DNA from: an uncultured Bacteroides sp. | Lineage (GTDB): Bacteria; Bacteroidota; Bacteroidia; Bacteroidales; Bacteroidaceae | DNA: 64,000 nt | Assembly (NCBI GenBank): GCA_947646015.1 | Contig: CANSEY010000003.1 | Span: 174,477 to 238,476, forward strand | Direction: 5' to 3' | In this document: positions 46,516 through 55,980 of the stretch, in pieces | Layout: each line of letters starts with the position of its first letter | Position numbering within the stretch: the first letter of the stretch is position 1 | The notes under the pieces: generated by a model | The model's database searches: none | What the model was told of the DNA's origin: nothing | The model's input: the letters and a program-made list of their open reading frames with translations, nothing else | Program-made: the position numbers and the translations under genes

Positions 46516-46632
46516 ACGATTACTCTTAAAAACAACTGAGATGAACAGTGTTAAACAATTAAACAACTCTCTTGATAGTTAACTGGTTGGGTAAAGCCGG
46601 AGCTTTTTGTGAAAAAACTCCGGCTATTTTAT
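46516..46632 (+). ncRNA. Candidate small RNA or 13-codon leader transcript
   Basis: Predicted from a promoter at 46478-46509 and a terminator hairpin at 46595-46625, giving a transcript of about 110-120 bases. It contains a short open frame from 46541 (MNSVKQLNNSLDS, then stop). The 5' part is AT-rich and the only strong secondary structure is the terminator. I do not recognise an RNA family. It might be a trans-acting small RNA or a small peptide gene. Ends are approximate. Confidence 0.45.
46595..46625 (+). terminator. Terminator of the candidate small transcript
   Basis: AGCCGGAG at 46595-46602 pairs with CTCCGGCT at 46618-46625; inside, TTTTT and AAAAA can pair around GTG. Followed by ATTTTATG, a weak T-tract. 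Confidence 0.7.
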
Positions 46633-46672
46633 GATGTTGTTATCTCAAATAATCTTTTTTATTTCTTCTTTA

Positions 46673-46688
46673 TGTTTCACGTGACACA
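46673..46688. other. parS-like site (15 of 16)
   Basis: TGTTTCACGTGACACA differs at one position from the general bacterial parS sequence TGTTTCACGTGAAACA. It lies in intergenic DNA just beside a terminator. Confidence 0.5.
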
Positions 46689-46723
46689 AAAAAAGACCGA
46701 AGCTGTTAGCAACGGTCTTTTTT
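46689..46723. terminator. Terminator after DUF3836 (reverse strand), possibly bidirectional
   Basis: AAAAAAGACCG at 46689-46699 pairs with CGGTCTTTTTT at 46713-46723, and the loop holds a further GCT/AGC pair. It lies 50 bases past the DUF3836 stop on the reverse strand. Confidence 0.88.
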
Positions 46724-46772
46724 AGAGTATTTAATGTGTTAGATCTTTAAGAAAGAGTAAAGTGTTTGGAGA

Positions 46773-47168
46773 TTATAGATTAGGGTTATCCATTGTAACG
46801 GTCATTTCCGGAGCCAGTATAAATTCACTTTTCCGGTTATTCCATTTATAATAGTTTGTGGTAATGGTTTTGCCTTCGTACGTATAGCGAACCAGCAAAT
46901 CGTTCTCCCAATTATTTTTATTGCTGTTCCATTTCATAGTCTGACTTTCAATCATGCGTTTATTGTCATCGTATTTATAGTTATATTTCATATAATTGGC
47001 TAGGGAAGAGCCTTCTTTCTTATAAACGGTTTGTCCTATTAACATGCCGTTTTCTTCTTCGGAGTTATAAATAAGATTGTTATCATAGTTCCGGGCGGAA
47101 ACTGCAACGCTGCTTACCAAAAGAACTGCTGACAATGCTACTGTTTTTAAAAATCCTGTTGTTTTCAT
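46773..47168 (-). CDS. DUF3836 family secreted protein
   Basis: A 131-residue protein with a signal peptide (MKTTGFLKTVALSAVLLVSSVAVSA). The mature part is rich in Tyr, Asn and Lys with repeated strand-turn units (NYKYDDNKRMIESQTMKWNSNKNNWEN, RYTYEGKTITTNYYKWN), as in the Bacteroides DUF3836 family, which resembles YD-repeat-like pieces. Function is unknown. A reverse-strand TAACTTTG element at 47230-47237 is a possible promoter; the gene stands alone. Confidence 0.82.
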   Translation of the reverse strand: MKTTGFLKTVALSAVLLVSSVAVSARNYDNNLIYNSEEENGMLIGQTVYKKEGSSLANYMKYNYKYDDNKRMIESQTMKWNSNKNNWENDLLVRYTYEGKTITTNYYKWNNRKSEFILAPEMTVTMDNPNL

Positions 47169-47437
47169 GATATCTGTTTTTAAGTCTTTAAATTGTCATA
47201 TTTCTACCATTTGTTGGCTTTAACGGTGGCAAAGTTACATATTAAACGGATATAAATGCATAAAATCGAAAGAATTTTATCATATTGTCAGTATTAGGAC
47301 CTTTGAGTTACTTTCTTTTTGATAAGTATGCTGACAAAAAGATATCCGGCAGATTGTTTGCCGGATATTTATATAAACAGTAAGCATTTTTAGATGGATC
47401 TTTCATAGCTTTCTGTACGAATGGTTAATGATTGTTA

Positions 47438-50245
47438 TCAATGTGCCTCCAGCCAGTTTGTACCCCATCCGCAATCTGCTTTTAAGGGAACATGCATACG
47501 GTAGGCTTTCTCCATTTCCTCAATAACCACTTGCTCTACTATTTCTTTCTCTTTTGCCGGTACACTGAAATTCAGCTCATCGTGTACTTGCAAAATCATT
47601 TTTGCTTTCAGGCCTTCTGCTTTGAAACGTTCATAAATACGTGCCATAGCAACTTTGATTATGTCAGCTGCGCTTCCCTGTATCGGAGCATTGATGGCAT
47701 TTCGCTCTGCGTATCCGCGTACTACGGCATTACGGGAGTTAATATCCGGTAAAAAGCGTTTGCGATGGAAAATCGTTTCCACATAACCGTGCTCGCGTGC
47801 CACCTGGATACTCTTGTCCATATAGGATTTTACTTGCGGATAGGTTTCAAAATAACCGTCTATCAGCTCTTTGGCTTCTTTGCGGTCGACATTCATGCGT
47901 TCCGCCAGGCCAAATACGGAGATACCGTAGATAATGCCGAAATTGGCAGTCTTGGCCTTACGGCGCATATCGGCGGTAACCTCTTTTATATCTACCTTAT
48001 AAATCTTGGCAGCTGTAGCCGCATGAATATCATAGCCACTGAGGAAAGCATCGATCATGTTTTTATCTTCACTCAGGTGTGCCATTATGCGTAGCTCAAT
48101 CTGTGAATAGTCGGCGGAGAAGAAACTGCAACCATCATCCGGAATAAAAGCTTTGCGTATCTCTTTACCGTCTTCGTCCCGAATCGGGATATTCTGCAGG
48201 TTAGGGTTACTTGAACTCAATCTTCCTGTTGCGGTAACGGTCTGGTTAAAGGAGGTGTGTATACGTCCGGTTTTGGGATTGATCAATTGCGGCAGAGCGT
48301 CGATATAAGTACTTAATAGTTTCTTAAGTCCCCGGTATTCCAAAATCTTACCGATAATATCGTGCTTATTTCGCAAGCTCTCCAATACCTCTTCTGAGGT
48401 GACGTACTGTCCGGTTTTTGTTTTTTTAGCTTTCTCTACTATTTTCAATTTATCAAAAAGTATCTCTCCTACCTGTTTGGGAGATGCAATGTTGAATTCT
48501 CCTTCGGCGAGAGTATAAATTTCTTTTTCGATACTTTGCAGTCTCGTAGTGAAGTGTTCTGACGATTGTTTCAGAGCCTCCGTATCTAAACGCACTCCGT
48601 TGCTCTCGATATTGACAAGAACAGGGACCAGAGGCATTTCGATTTCATAGAATAACTTCTCGGCATCATTTTTCTTTAATTCCTGTTCCAGTATATTTTT
48701 AAGTTTTAGTGTAACGTCTGCATCTTCGCAGGCGTACAGATAAACTTCTTGAGGGGAGAGGTCGCGCATATTTTTCTGCCCTTTGCCTTTTGGCCCTATT
48801 AACTCTTCAATATGTATGGTTTGATAATGCAGATAGATTTCAGCCAGATAATCCATGTTATGACGGAGTTCGGGTTGGAGGACATAATGTGCTACCATGG
48901 TATCGAAGAGTTTACCTCGGACTTCAATCCCATAGTTTTGCAGAACGAGCATGTCGTACTTTATATTCTGACCGACCTTGAGTGACTTCTCGTTTTTGAA
49001 GACAGGTTCGAACTCCCGAACGATTTTGATTGCCTCTTCCCGTTCGGCAGGTACCGGAACGTAAAATGCCTGATTTTCGGTAATACTAAAACTCATTCCA
49101 ACCAATTCTGCATCCATTGGATCCGTTCCGGTGGTTTCCGTATCTAACGCAAGAATTTCGGATGTAAGTAGTTTTTTAATAATTTCGTTTCTTTTCTCCT
49201 CTGTATCAATTAATTGGTAGTCGTAGCTTAATGAATTTAAGCTTTCCAGATTTGATTTTTTTTCTTCATTCGTATGATCGGGCGTAAATTCTTCAAAGAG
49301 ATTGCCTTGAACTGGGCCGTTTTCCTGATTAAATAATGTACCGGCGATAGGGGAGGCAGGTGATGATTCTTTTTTGAATATCCGTTCCATCAATGTGCGG
49401 AATTCCAGCTCTTCAAATATTTTACGCAACGTGTCCTCATCTGCTTGTTCCCGGACGAGTGAGTTCATATCAAGCCGGATAGGTACATCCACTTTGATTG
49501 TTGCCAGGAATTTGGAGAAAATAATCATTTCCCGATTCGTCTCGACTTTTGTCTTCAGTGCTCCTTTCAACTGATCGGTATGTTCAAGCAGATTTTCTAT
49601 ACTCCCAAACTCGGCAATTAATTTTTGGGCAGTTTTTTCTCCCACACCCGGACACCCCGGAATATTATCGGAAGAGTCGCCCATCAGTCCGAGCATATCT
49701 ATCACTTGTGCCGGTGATTGAATATCGAATTTAGCTTTTACTTGTTCTACCCCCATAACTTCAAATTCTTTGTCTCCATATTTGGGGCGATACATAAATA
49801 CATGATCCGTTACCAACTGACCATAGTCCTTGTCAGGAGTCATCATATAAGTAGTGATACCCTGATTGCCGGCTTCTGTTGCGAGAGTTCCGATTACATC
49901 GTCCGCTTCATATCCCGCTACCTCCAGGATGGGGATTCTGTAAGCCTTGATAATATCTTTTATAATAGGTACCGAAAGACGGATTGCTTCCGGAGTTTCT
50001 TCTCGTTGAGCTTTGTACTGTTCAAAAGCTTCGTGGCGGAATGTGGGTCCCGGTGGATCGAATGCAACTCCAATGTGGGTGGGGTTCTCTTTCTTCAGCA
50101 CCTCTTCCAGGGTGTTGACGAATCCCAGTATGGCTGAAGTATTAAAACCCTTGGAATTAATGCGGGGATTTTTAATGAACGCATAGTACGCCCGATAGAT
50201 AAGAGCATAAGCATCCAAGAGGAATAGTTTGCTGTTTTGATTCAT
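47438..50245 (-). CDS. polA: DNA polymerase I
   Basis: A protein of about 935 residues with all three domains. The 5'-3' exonuclease starts MNQNSKLFLLDAYALIYRAYYAF; the 3'-5' exonuclease keeps the metal Asp/Glu in ILALDTETTGTDPM; the polymerase has DYSQIELRIMAHLS, RRKAKTANFGIIYGIS and QVHDELNF. I start it at 50245, the conserved start, although the frame is open to 50386, which would run into the divergent gene. It fills gaps and removes RNA primers. The gene is divergent from the polyprenyl synthase with about 85 bases between start codons. Confidence 0.96.
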   Translation of the reverse strand: MNQNSKLFLLDAYALIYRAYYAFIKNPRINSKGFNTSAILGFVNTLEEVLKKENPTHIGVAFDPPGPTFRHEAFEQYKAQREETPEAIRLSVPIIKDIIKAYRIPILEVAGYEADDVIGTLATEAGNQGITTYMMTPDKDYGQLVTDHVFMYRPKYGDKEFEVMGVEQVKAKFDIQSPAQVIDMLGLMGDSSDNIPGCPGVGEKTAQKLIAEFGSIENLLEHTDQLKGALKTKVETNREMIIFSKFLATIKVDVPIRLDMNSLVREQADEDTLRKIFEELEFRTLMERIFKKESSPASPIAGTLFNQENGPVQGNLFEEFTPDHTNEEKKSNLESLNSLSYDYQLIDTEEKRNEIIKKLLTSEILALDTETTGTDPMDAELVGMSFSITENQAFYVPVPAEREEAIKIVREFEPVFKNEKSLKVGQNIKYDMLVLQNYGIEVRGKLFDTMVAHYVLQPELRHNMDYLAEIYLHYQTIHIEELIGPKGKGQKNMRDLSPQEVYLYACEDADVTLKLKNILEQELKKNDAEKLFYEIEMPLVPVLVNIESNGVRLDTEALKQSSEHFTTRLQSIEKEIYTLAEGEFNIASPKQVGEILFDKLKIVEKAKKTKTGQYVTSEEVLESLRNKHDIIGKILEYRGLKKLLSTYIDALPQLINPKTGRIHTSFNQTVTATGRLSSSNPNLQNIPIRDEDGKEIRKAFIPDDGCSFFSADYSQIELRIMAHLSEDKNMIDAFLSGYDIHAATAAKIYKVDIKEVTADMRRKAKTANFGIIYGISVFGLAERMNVDRKEAKELIDGYFETYPQVKSYMDKSIQVAREHGYVETIFHRKRFLPDINSRNAVVRGYAERNAINAPIQGSAADIIKVAMARIYERFKAEGLKAKMILQVHDELNFSVPAKEKEIVEQVVIEEMEKAYRMHVPLKADCGWGTNWLEAH

Positions 50246-50330
50246 ATTTTTCAGTTTTTTCATGGTAAAAGTACAAAAAAATACCGTATTAACCGTTTTA
50301 TTATTACTTTTGTGCTCAAATAGTGTGTGC

Positions 50331-51305
50331 ATGGATAGCTTATCTTTAATAAAGTCCCCGATTACTACGGAGCTGGAAGATTTCAAAAATCTATTTGATA
50401 GTTCTCTGTCCAGTTCAAATCTTTTGCTTAATAATGTGATTGCTCACATCCGGCAGAGGAATGGTAAGATGATGCGCCCTATCCTTGTGTTGCTTGTAGC
50501 AAAGCTTTACGGAGAAATAAAGCCTGAGACATTACATGCGGCAGTATCCCTTGAACTTCTTCATACGGCAAGTCTGGTGCACGACGATGTGGTAGACGAA
50601 AGTACAGAACGTCGCGGACAGTTATCAGTGAATGCTATTTTTAATAATAAAGTAGCAGTGCTGGTAGGCGATTTTCTTTTGGCAACAAGTCTGGTGCATG
50701 CCGAACGTACTCGTAATCATGATATAATCGGTGTGGTAGCGTGTTTGGGACAAGATTTGGCAGAAGGGGAGATACTTCAACTCTCTAATGTCAGTAACCG
50801 GGAATACTCTGAAACTATTTACTTCGATGTGATCCGTAAGAAGACGGCTGCCCTTTTTGCCGCATGTACTAAAGCTGCTGCTCTTTCGGTAGAAGTTACC
50901 GATGAAAAGGCTGAATTTGCACGTCTTTTTGGTGAGAACATCGGAATTTGCTTTCAGATTAAAGACGATATATTCGATTATTTTGAGAGTAAGGAGATTG
51001 GAAAACCGACCGGAAATGATATGCTGGAAGGTAAGCTTACTCTACCTGCTTTATATGTACTGAATACCACGACTGATGCGTGGGCTCAGGAAATGGCCCT
51101 TAGGGTAAAAGCCGGTACGGCTACAGTAGACGAAATCACCCGTTTAATTGAGTTTATCAAGCAAAACGGGGGAATAGAATATGCTGTGAAAGTGATGTAT
51201 GAATACAAAGAGCGTGCTCTTGACCTATTGCGCACTTTGCCGGATTCGGCAGTAAAGACCTCCTTGATTACCTATTTGGATTATGTGGTCGATCGTGATA
51301 AATAA
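50331..51305 (+). CDS. Polyprenyl diphosphate synthase (octaprenyl/IspB type)
   Basis: A 324-residue trans-prenyltransferase. The first aspartate-rich motif is LVHDDVVDES and the second is FQIKDDIFDYF; KMMRPILVLL and the GKLTLPALY end are also typical. It would make the side chain of menaquinone. I use the ATG at 50331 (MDSLSLIKSPITTELEDFKN), because the frame's earlier start at 50262 reads through a likely promoter (TACTTTTG at 50305-50312). The symbol is left open since chain length cannot be told. Confidence 0.9.
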   Translation: MDSLSLIKSPITTELEDFKNLFDSSLSSSNLLLNNVIAHIRQRNGKMMRPILVLLVAKLYGEIKPETLHAAVSLELLHTASLVHDDVVDESTERRGQLSVNAIFNNKVAVLVGDFLLATSLVHAERTRNHDIIGVVACLGQDLAEGEILQLSNVSNREYSETIYFDVIRKKTAALFAACTKAAALSVEVTDEKAEFARLFGENIGICFQIKDDIFDYFESKEIGKPTGNDMLEGKLTLPALYVLNTTTDAWAQEMALRVKAGTATVDEITRLIEFIKQNGGIEYAVKVMYEYKERALDLLRTLPDSAVKTSLITYLDYVVDRDK

Positions 51306-51314
51306 GTTTCTTAT

Positions 51315-52022
51315 CTATTTCAGTGTTCTCTTTTTCCATGGACTGTTTGGGGTCTCTGTGGCCTGACGGTAAAGACGGATGTATAGTTCCTGCTTCCTTT
51401 TTTCAGTAGCTTCCATTGCCTGTCCTAATAAGAAACTTTTTCCTATCTCAGTCCAATCATTAAAAGCTTGTATGCATTGTTGTCCGGCCGAGCAAATATA
51501 GTTCCATGCAAGGCTTTCATCTATAAATCCCGCATCATAAGCTATGCGTGTCAGGCATACCATTCTTCCCATATCCCATGCAAGTACCCCTCTTTTTAGC
51601 TCCTCTTCTCCTATTTTGATGGTTTGATCGGCTTTTATACAAGTGATGAAATGGTGCAGATTATTGCATTTGCGGATGAAAAGTTCTATGCCGAAAAAAC
51701 GTTCGCGTATCTTTTCTTCCAGTTCTTTCGGATCATATTCGGCCACTAAAAAGGGTAGGAGAATGCTGAATGAAATGCGGTCACCTTCATCATGCAGGAA
51801 ATGAATCATTTCAATAACAGCCGTTTCATTTTTGATTCCGGGGTTTCTTAAAAGAAGTTTGGATAGGGTTTCTTTGCTTGCTCCGGTTGTCAGGCTGTCT
51901 ACGTAGAAGTCTTCCTGTAAACTGGGAATCAGGCTGATTAGTAGACCCGTTTCTTTTGTGCTCTCTAAATTCTCCCTTTGTTGGTTCCGGTTGAATGGTT
52001 GAAATAATGCTTGTTCTGCCAT
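51315..52022 (-). CDS. DUF1266 domain protein
   Basis: A 235-residue, probably cytoplasmic helical protein. The C-terminal half fits DUF1266: RGVLAWDMGRMVCLTRIAYDAGFIDESLAWNYI, followed by FNDWTEIGKSFLLGQAM. E. coli relatives include YbeR and YbeU, which have no firm function. The N-terminal 90 residues are not recognised. It is convergent with the polyprenyl synthase, with only nine bases between stop codons. Confidence 0.78.
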   Translation of the reverse strand: MAEQALFQPFNRNQQRENLESTKETGLLISLIPSLQEDFYVDSLTTGASKETLSKLLLRNPGIKNETAVIEMIHFLHDEGDRISFSILLPFLVAEYDPKELEEKIRERFFGIELFIRKCNNLHHFITCIKADQTIKIGEEELKRGVLAWDMGRMVCLTRIAYDAGFIDESLAWNYICSAGQQCIQAFNDWTEIGKSFLLGQAMEATEKRKQELYIRLYRQATETPNSPWKKRTLK

Positions 52023-52160
52023 ACTCTTGTTTATTTTAATTCTTTGTTAACCGAAAAGCGTGAGAACTGTTGCTCTGTATCTTTCCTGGGGCTTCGGCAA
52101 GCCGTTATGACGATACAAGCAACAGTCTCACGCTCCATTCGATATATAACAAGAGTATAT
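52019..52160. repeat. Nested inverted repeats upstream of the DUF1266 gene
   Basis: The outer pair ATACTCTTGTTTAT (52021-52034) and ATAACAAGAGTAT (around 52147-52159) encloses a longer pair: AGCGTGAGAACTGTTGCT from 52057 against AGCAACAGTCTCACGCT ending at 52134, with GTATC/GATAC inside and a GGCTT-CGGC-AAGCC hairpin at the centre. A further GCGTGAGAC copy lies just beyond. It could be a small MITE-like element or a structured leader of the DUF1266 mRNA. Confidence 0.55.
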
Positions 52161-52357
52161 ACGTGAAGGTGCGTGAGACCCGTTTGCTTATTACCTTTCA
52201 TAACATGAATTTTGCCGAATTCCAGGAAAAAGATAATAATTGAAACGTTCTCTAATACAATGAATTAGCCTATTCTCTGTGGGCTAATATCTGCGCAAAG
52301 ATAGAAAAATCTTCTGACTTCTCTGTAGCTAACTTTAGTTTTTCTTAAATAAAAATA

Positions 52358-52393
52358 CCGTGTCACCCCACATGAATAAAGAGGACGACACGG
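52358..52393 (-). terminator. Possible terminator after deoC
   Basis: CCGTGTC at 52358-52364 pairs with GACACGG at 52387-52393. On the reverse strand a run of T follows (complement of 52346-52357). The 22-base loop is large, so support is modest. Confidence 0.45.
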
Positions 52394-52422
52394 CATGACA
52401 TATTTGATTGCTAATGTAGCCT

Positions 52423-53325
52423 TTAGAAAAATTTCAGCTCTTCACCTTTAATTTCAGATAAAAGAAGATTAGCCAAACGGCTGGTTCCTAAGCGAAACAG
52501 CTCGTTGCTGAGCCATTCTTTACCCAATACTTCTTTTACGATGGTATAATAAATCAATGCATCGTTTACGGTATTGATGCCGCCTGCAGGTTTGAAACCG
52601 ACTTTGTTTCCTGTCTGTTCGTAGTACTCTTTGATAGCTTGGCACATTACATAAGCTGCTTCCGGGGTTGCTGCCGGTTGCTGTTTTCCGGTGGATGTTT
52701 TGATGAAATCGGCTCCGGAATACATGGATAGGATAGAGGCTTTTTTAATGTTAGAGGCAGTCTTTAAAGCGCCTGTTTCGAGGATTACTTTCAGATGGTG
52801 TTCTTTGCAAGTCTCTTTTAATTCCATGATTTCTTCACACATCGTTTCGTAGTCGCCACTCAGAAATGCCCCTACGGGAATTACGATATCTATTTCATCG
52901 GCTCCGTCAGCCAATGCCATAGCTGTTTCTGCTATCTTTACTTCGGTAAATGTCTGAGAAGAGGGAAAGCCTCCTGATACACAGGCAATGTTTATACCTT
53001 CTACCTCAAGTGTGTCTTTTACTACTTGTGCAAAATTCGGATATACACAGATAGCTGCAACGTTCTTCAGGTCAGGGAATTCATCATCAAACCGATTTAC
53101 TTTTTCTGTGAATCTCATGACACTTTCATCACTGTCTGTTGTATTGAGAGTGGTCAGGTCAATACAGTTGAAAAGGAATTTCTTCACTTCTTCCGTATTG
53201 TTTTCGGGAACCTTTTTCTCGATTAATGCAGCAACCTGAACCTGTACATCAGCATCATTCAGTTGCGTGTCATACTTGGCCAATGCGGTCAGGTACTTGT
53301 CTTGAGGGGTATCATTCATTTCCAT
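52423..53325 (-). CDS. deoC: Deoxyribose-phosphate aldolase
   Basis: A 300-residue class I aldolase splitting 2-deoxyribose 5-phosphate into acetaldehyde and glyceraldehyde 3-phosphate. The Schiff-base Lys is in GADFIKTSTGK, and KVILETGAL and VGFKPAGGIN are the other family motifs. The N-terminal 50 residues are longer than in E. coli, as in other Bacteroidetes. I use the ATG at 53325; a GTG at 53331 is also possible. It overlaps the end of the MazG gene by some 14 bases. Confidence 0.94.
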   Translation of the reverse strand: MEMNDTPQDKYLTALAKYDTQLNDADVQVQVAALIEKKVPENNTEEVKKFLFNCIDLTTLNTTDSDESVMRFTEKVNRFDDEFPDLKNVAAICVYPNFAQVVKDTLEVEGINIACVSGGFPSSQTFTEVKIAETAMALADGADEIDIVIPVGAFLSGDYETMCEEIMELKETCKEHHLKVILETGALKTASNIKKASILSMYSGADFIKTSTGKQQPAATPEAAYVMCQAIKEYYEQTGNKVGFKPAGGINTVNDALIYYTIVKEVLGKEWLSNELFRLGTSRLANLLLSEIKGEELKFF

Positions 53326-53650
53326 GTTCACTCAGTTTTGGATTATTGATATGTCTTTTGTTGTCTCTTTGGGTTTTCTTTTCCAGATTTCGTGCAAATG
53401 CTTCTGTGAGGTTTACCCCGGTCTGGTTTGCGATGCAAAGGAGTACCCAGAGTACGTCCGTTATCTCGTCGCTGATATCGTCTTTTTCACCTTCCTTGAA
53501 AGATTGGTCTCCATATTTACGGGCCATGATACGTGCCAGTTCGCCTACTTCTTCGGTGAGAACTGCCATGTTGGTCAATTCGCTGAAATAACGTACACCG
53601 TATTTGTGTATCCATTCATCAACGGCTTTCTGTGCTTCTTCTAATGTCAT
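53312..53650 (-). CDS. MazG-like nucleotide pyrophosphohydrolase
   Basis: A 112-residue all-alpha NTP pyrophosphatase. The metal-binding pattern is seen in LTEEVGELARIMARKYG and DDISDEITDVLWVLLCIA (EExxE and ExxD). The ATG at 53650 (MTLEEAQKAVDEWIHKYG) gives the family's usual start; the frame opens further up inside dtd. It is a short MazG, likely clearing abnormal nucleotides. Its start lies next to the dtd stop and its end overlaps the deoC start. Confidence 0.88.
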   Translation of the reverse strand: MTLEEAQKAVDEWIHKYGVRYFSELTNMAVLTEEVGELARIMARKYGDQSFKEGEKDDISDEITDVLWVLLCIANQTGVNLTEAFARNLEKKTQRDNKRHINNPKLSEHGNE

Positions 53651-54102
53651 TATTCCTTGTTTTTGGTATCGATGCAAATAGTTACAGGTCCGTCGTTCAA
53701 TAACTCTACTTTCATGTCGGCTCCGAATTCTCCTGTTTTCACTTCTTTCCCTAATGCACAACTCAAATCTTTGCAGAATTGTTCGTAAAGTGGGATTGAA
53801 ATTTCCGGTTTAGCAGCCTTTATGTAGGATGGACGATTTCCTTTTTTAGTAGACGCATGTAGTGTGAATTGACTAATAACCAATATGTTACCTTCGTCTT
53901 CAAGGATTGATTTATTCATAACTCCGTTTTCGTCGTCAAAAATACGGAGATTTACGATTTTCTTGCATAACCAATCGATATCCTCCCGGCTGTCCGTCTC
54001 TTCGATGCCTACCAGGATCATCATTCCTTTCTGAATAGCCGATTTGCAGTGCCCGTCAATCGTGGCTGATGCGTGGCTGACGCGTTGTATAACTACTCTC
54101 AT
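53650..54102 (-). CDS. dtd: D-aminoacyl-tRNA deacylase
   Basis: A 150-residue enzyme that hydrolyses D-amino acids from tRNA. MRVVIQRVSHASATID is the classic start, SQFTLHASTKKGNRPSY the catalytic region, and NDGPVTICIDT carries the Gly-Pro motif. Full length. One-base overlap with the mazG start codon suggests coupled translation. Confidence 0.95.
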   Translation of the reverse strand: MRVVIQRVSHASATIDGHCKSAIQKGMMILVGIEETDSREDIDWLCKKIVNLRIFDDENGVMNKSILEDEGNILVISQFTLHASTKKGNRPSYIKAAKPEISIPLYEQFCKDLSCALGKEVKTGEFGADMKVELLNDGPVTICIDTKNKE

Positions 54103-54147
54103 TCGAATTATATTGCTTAATCTTTGTTATTGCAAAGATAGCTATTT

Positions 54148-55974
54148 TTAATGATTATCGAGACCCTCTTTTATGATTTTTGCCTTTGATTCACCTATTA
54201 TGGCGGACACTTCTTCTATGGTGGCTTCTTTGATACGTTTTACGCTCTTGAACTCTTTCAGCAGGGCGGTTTTGGTTTTCTCGCCAATTCCTTTGATATT
54301 GTCCAGGGCAGATGCTACTTGTCGTTTGCTTCGTTTATCCCTGTGGAAGGTAATGGCAAAGCGATGTACTTCATCTTGTATCTGTTCCAATAGGCGGAAT
54401 AGGGGGCTATGTTGTTTGATGCCGATGGTTTGAGGTGGAAACCCGAAAAGAACTTCAGATGTACGGTGTTTGCGATCCTTGGCGAGTCCTGCAATCGGAA
54501 TATCTAACTGTAACTCTTCCATTACTTGTCTGACCACCTCCATTTGCCCTTTTCCGCCATCGGTGATAATCAGGTCGGGCAGGGGGGATTCCTCTTCTAT
54601 AGCGCGCTGATAACGCCTCCTGACGACCTCTTTCATTGAGGCATAATCATCAGCGCCCACAACCGTTTTGATGTTGTATTTCCGATAATCGCTTTTCGAT
54701 GGTTTCGCCTTTTTAAAAACAACACAAGCTGCTACCGCATCTGTTCCCTGGATGTTTGAGTTATCAAAACATTCTATTTGCATAGGCAGTCTGTCCAAGT
54801 GTAATTCCTGTTGAATCTCTTTCATCAGGCGCATGCTACGCTGTTCCGGATTCAACTTTTCGGCTTGCTTCATCCTGTCTGCTTTGTACTGTTTCACGTT
54901 GAGTAGAGACAATTCCAACAGCTTCTTTTTGTCTCCTCGTTGAGGAATGGTGAAAGTGACATCATTCAGTTCTATCTCGATGTCAAACGGGACGATGATT
55001 TCGCGTGAAGCGCTCTTGTAGCGTTCCCGCATTTCTATAATTCCCAGTGTCAGCAATTCCTCTTTTGTTTCATTCAGTTTCTTCTTGTATTCGAAAGTGA
55101 AAGCTTGGTTAATGGCTCCGTTTGTGATATGCAGATAGTTGATGAAGGCTGACTTTTCGCCGTCTTCTTCGATGGAAAATACATCTATATTGTGTAATAC
55201 GGAGCTGACAACCTCGGACTTTGAACGATAATTTTCGATTAATGCATACTTTTCTTTCACCTTTTGCGCTTCTTCGAATTTCATTTCTGCGGCAAGGTCC
55301 TGCATGCGCTGGTATAACAATCTGCTTATCTCCTGGGTATTCCCTTTCAGGATCTCTTTTATCTCGGCAATATTTTTTAGATATTCTTCCTGTGATTGCA
55401 GGCCGATACACGGGCCGGCGCAGTTCTTTATGTGATATTCAAGGCATACATTGAACTTTCCCGCACGGATATTCTCCGGTGAGAGGTTGAGGTTGCATGT
55501 ACGCAGAGGGTATAAGTGTTTTATTAAATCGAGCACTGCGTGCATGGATGGGCTATGGCTGTACGGTCCATAGTACGAAGAGCCGTTTCGGATAATACGC
55601 CTGGTCTTGAATACTCTTGGAAAATATTCGTTTTGTACGCAGATGGACGGATAGGTTTTGTCGTCTTTTAGCAAGACATTGTAACGCGGCTTATATTTTT
55701 TGATTAGGTTGTTCTCAAGCAGTAGTGCATCTTCTTCTGAGTTTACCACGATATAACGTATGTCTGCAATCTTGCTTACCAATACCCGGGTTTTTCCGGG
55801 TTGATGCTCTTTGCTGAAATAGGAGTAGACTCTCCGCTTCAGGTTTTTGGCTTTCCCTACATAGATGATAGTTCCCTCTGCATTCAGATATTGATAAATG
55901 CCGGGCTTCTCAGGAAGATTTGAAACAATTCCTTTTAGATATTCGCTGGTTTTAAGTTCTTGATTTGTATCCAT
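54148..55974 (-). CDS. uvrC: Excinuclease ABC subunit C
   Basis: A 608-residue nucleotide-excision-repair nuclease. The N-terminal GIY-YIG domain (PGIYQYLNAEGTIIYVGKAKNLKRR) makes the 3' cut, and the RNase H-like C-terminal half (ECFDNSNIQGTDAVAACVVF, ITDGGKGQ) the 5' cut. A UVR segment (YQRMQDLAAEMKFEEAQKVKEK) binds UvrB, and a C-terminal HhH (LDNIKGIGEKTKTALL) ends the protein. The start codon lies directly after the apt terminator T-run. Confidence 0.97.
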   Translation of the reverse strand: MDTNQELKTSEYLKGIVSNLPEKPGIYQYLNAEGTIIYVGKAKNLKRRVYSYFSKEHQPGKTRVLVSKIADIRYIVVNSEEDALLLENNLIKKYKPRYNVLLKDDKTYPSICVQNEYFPRVFKTRRIIRNGSSYYGPYSHSPSMHAVLDLIKHLYPLRTCNLNLSPENIRAGKFNVCLEYHIKNCAGPCIGLQSQEEYLKNIAEIKEILKGNTQEISRLLYQRMQDLAAEMKFEEAQKVKEKYALIENYRSKSEVVSSVLHNIDVFSIEEDGEKSAFINYLHITNGAINQAFTFEYKKKLNETKEELLTLGIIEMRERYKSASREIIVPFDIEIELNDVTFTIPQRGDKKKLLELSLLNVKQYKADRMKQAEKLNPEQRSMRLMKEIQQELHLDRLPMQIECFDNSNIQGTDAVAACVVFKKAKPSKSDYRKYNIKTVVGADDYASMKEVVRRRYQRAIEEESPLPDLIITDGGKGQMEVVRQVMEELQLDIPIAGLAKDRKHRTSEVLFGFPPQTIGIKQHSPLFRLLEQIQDEVHRFAITFHRDKRSKRQVASALDNIKGIGEKTKTALLKEFKSVKRIKEATIEEVSAIIGESKAKIIKEGLDNH

Positions 55975-55980
55975 GAAAAA

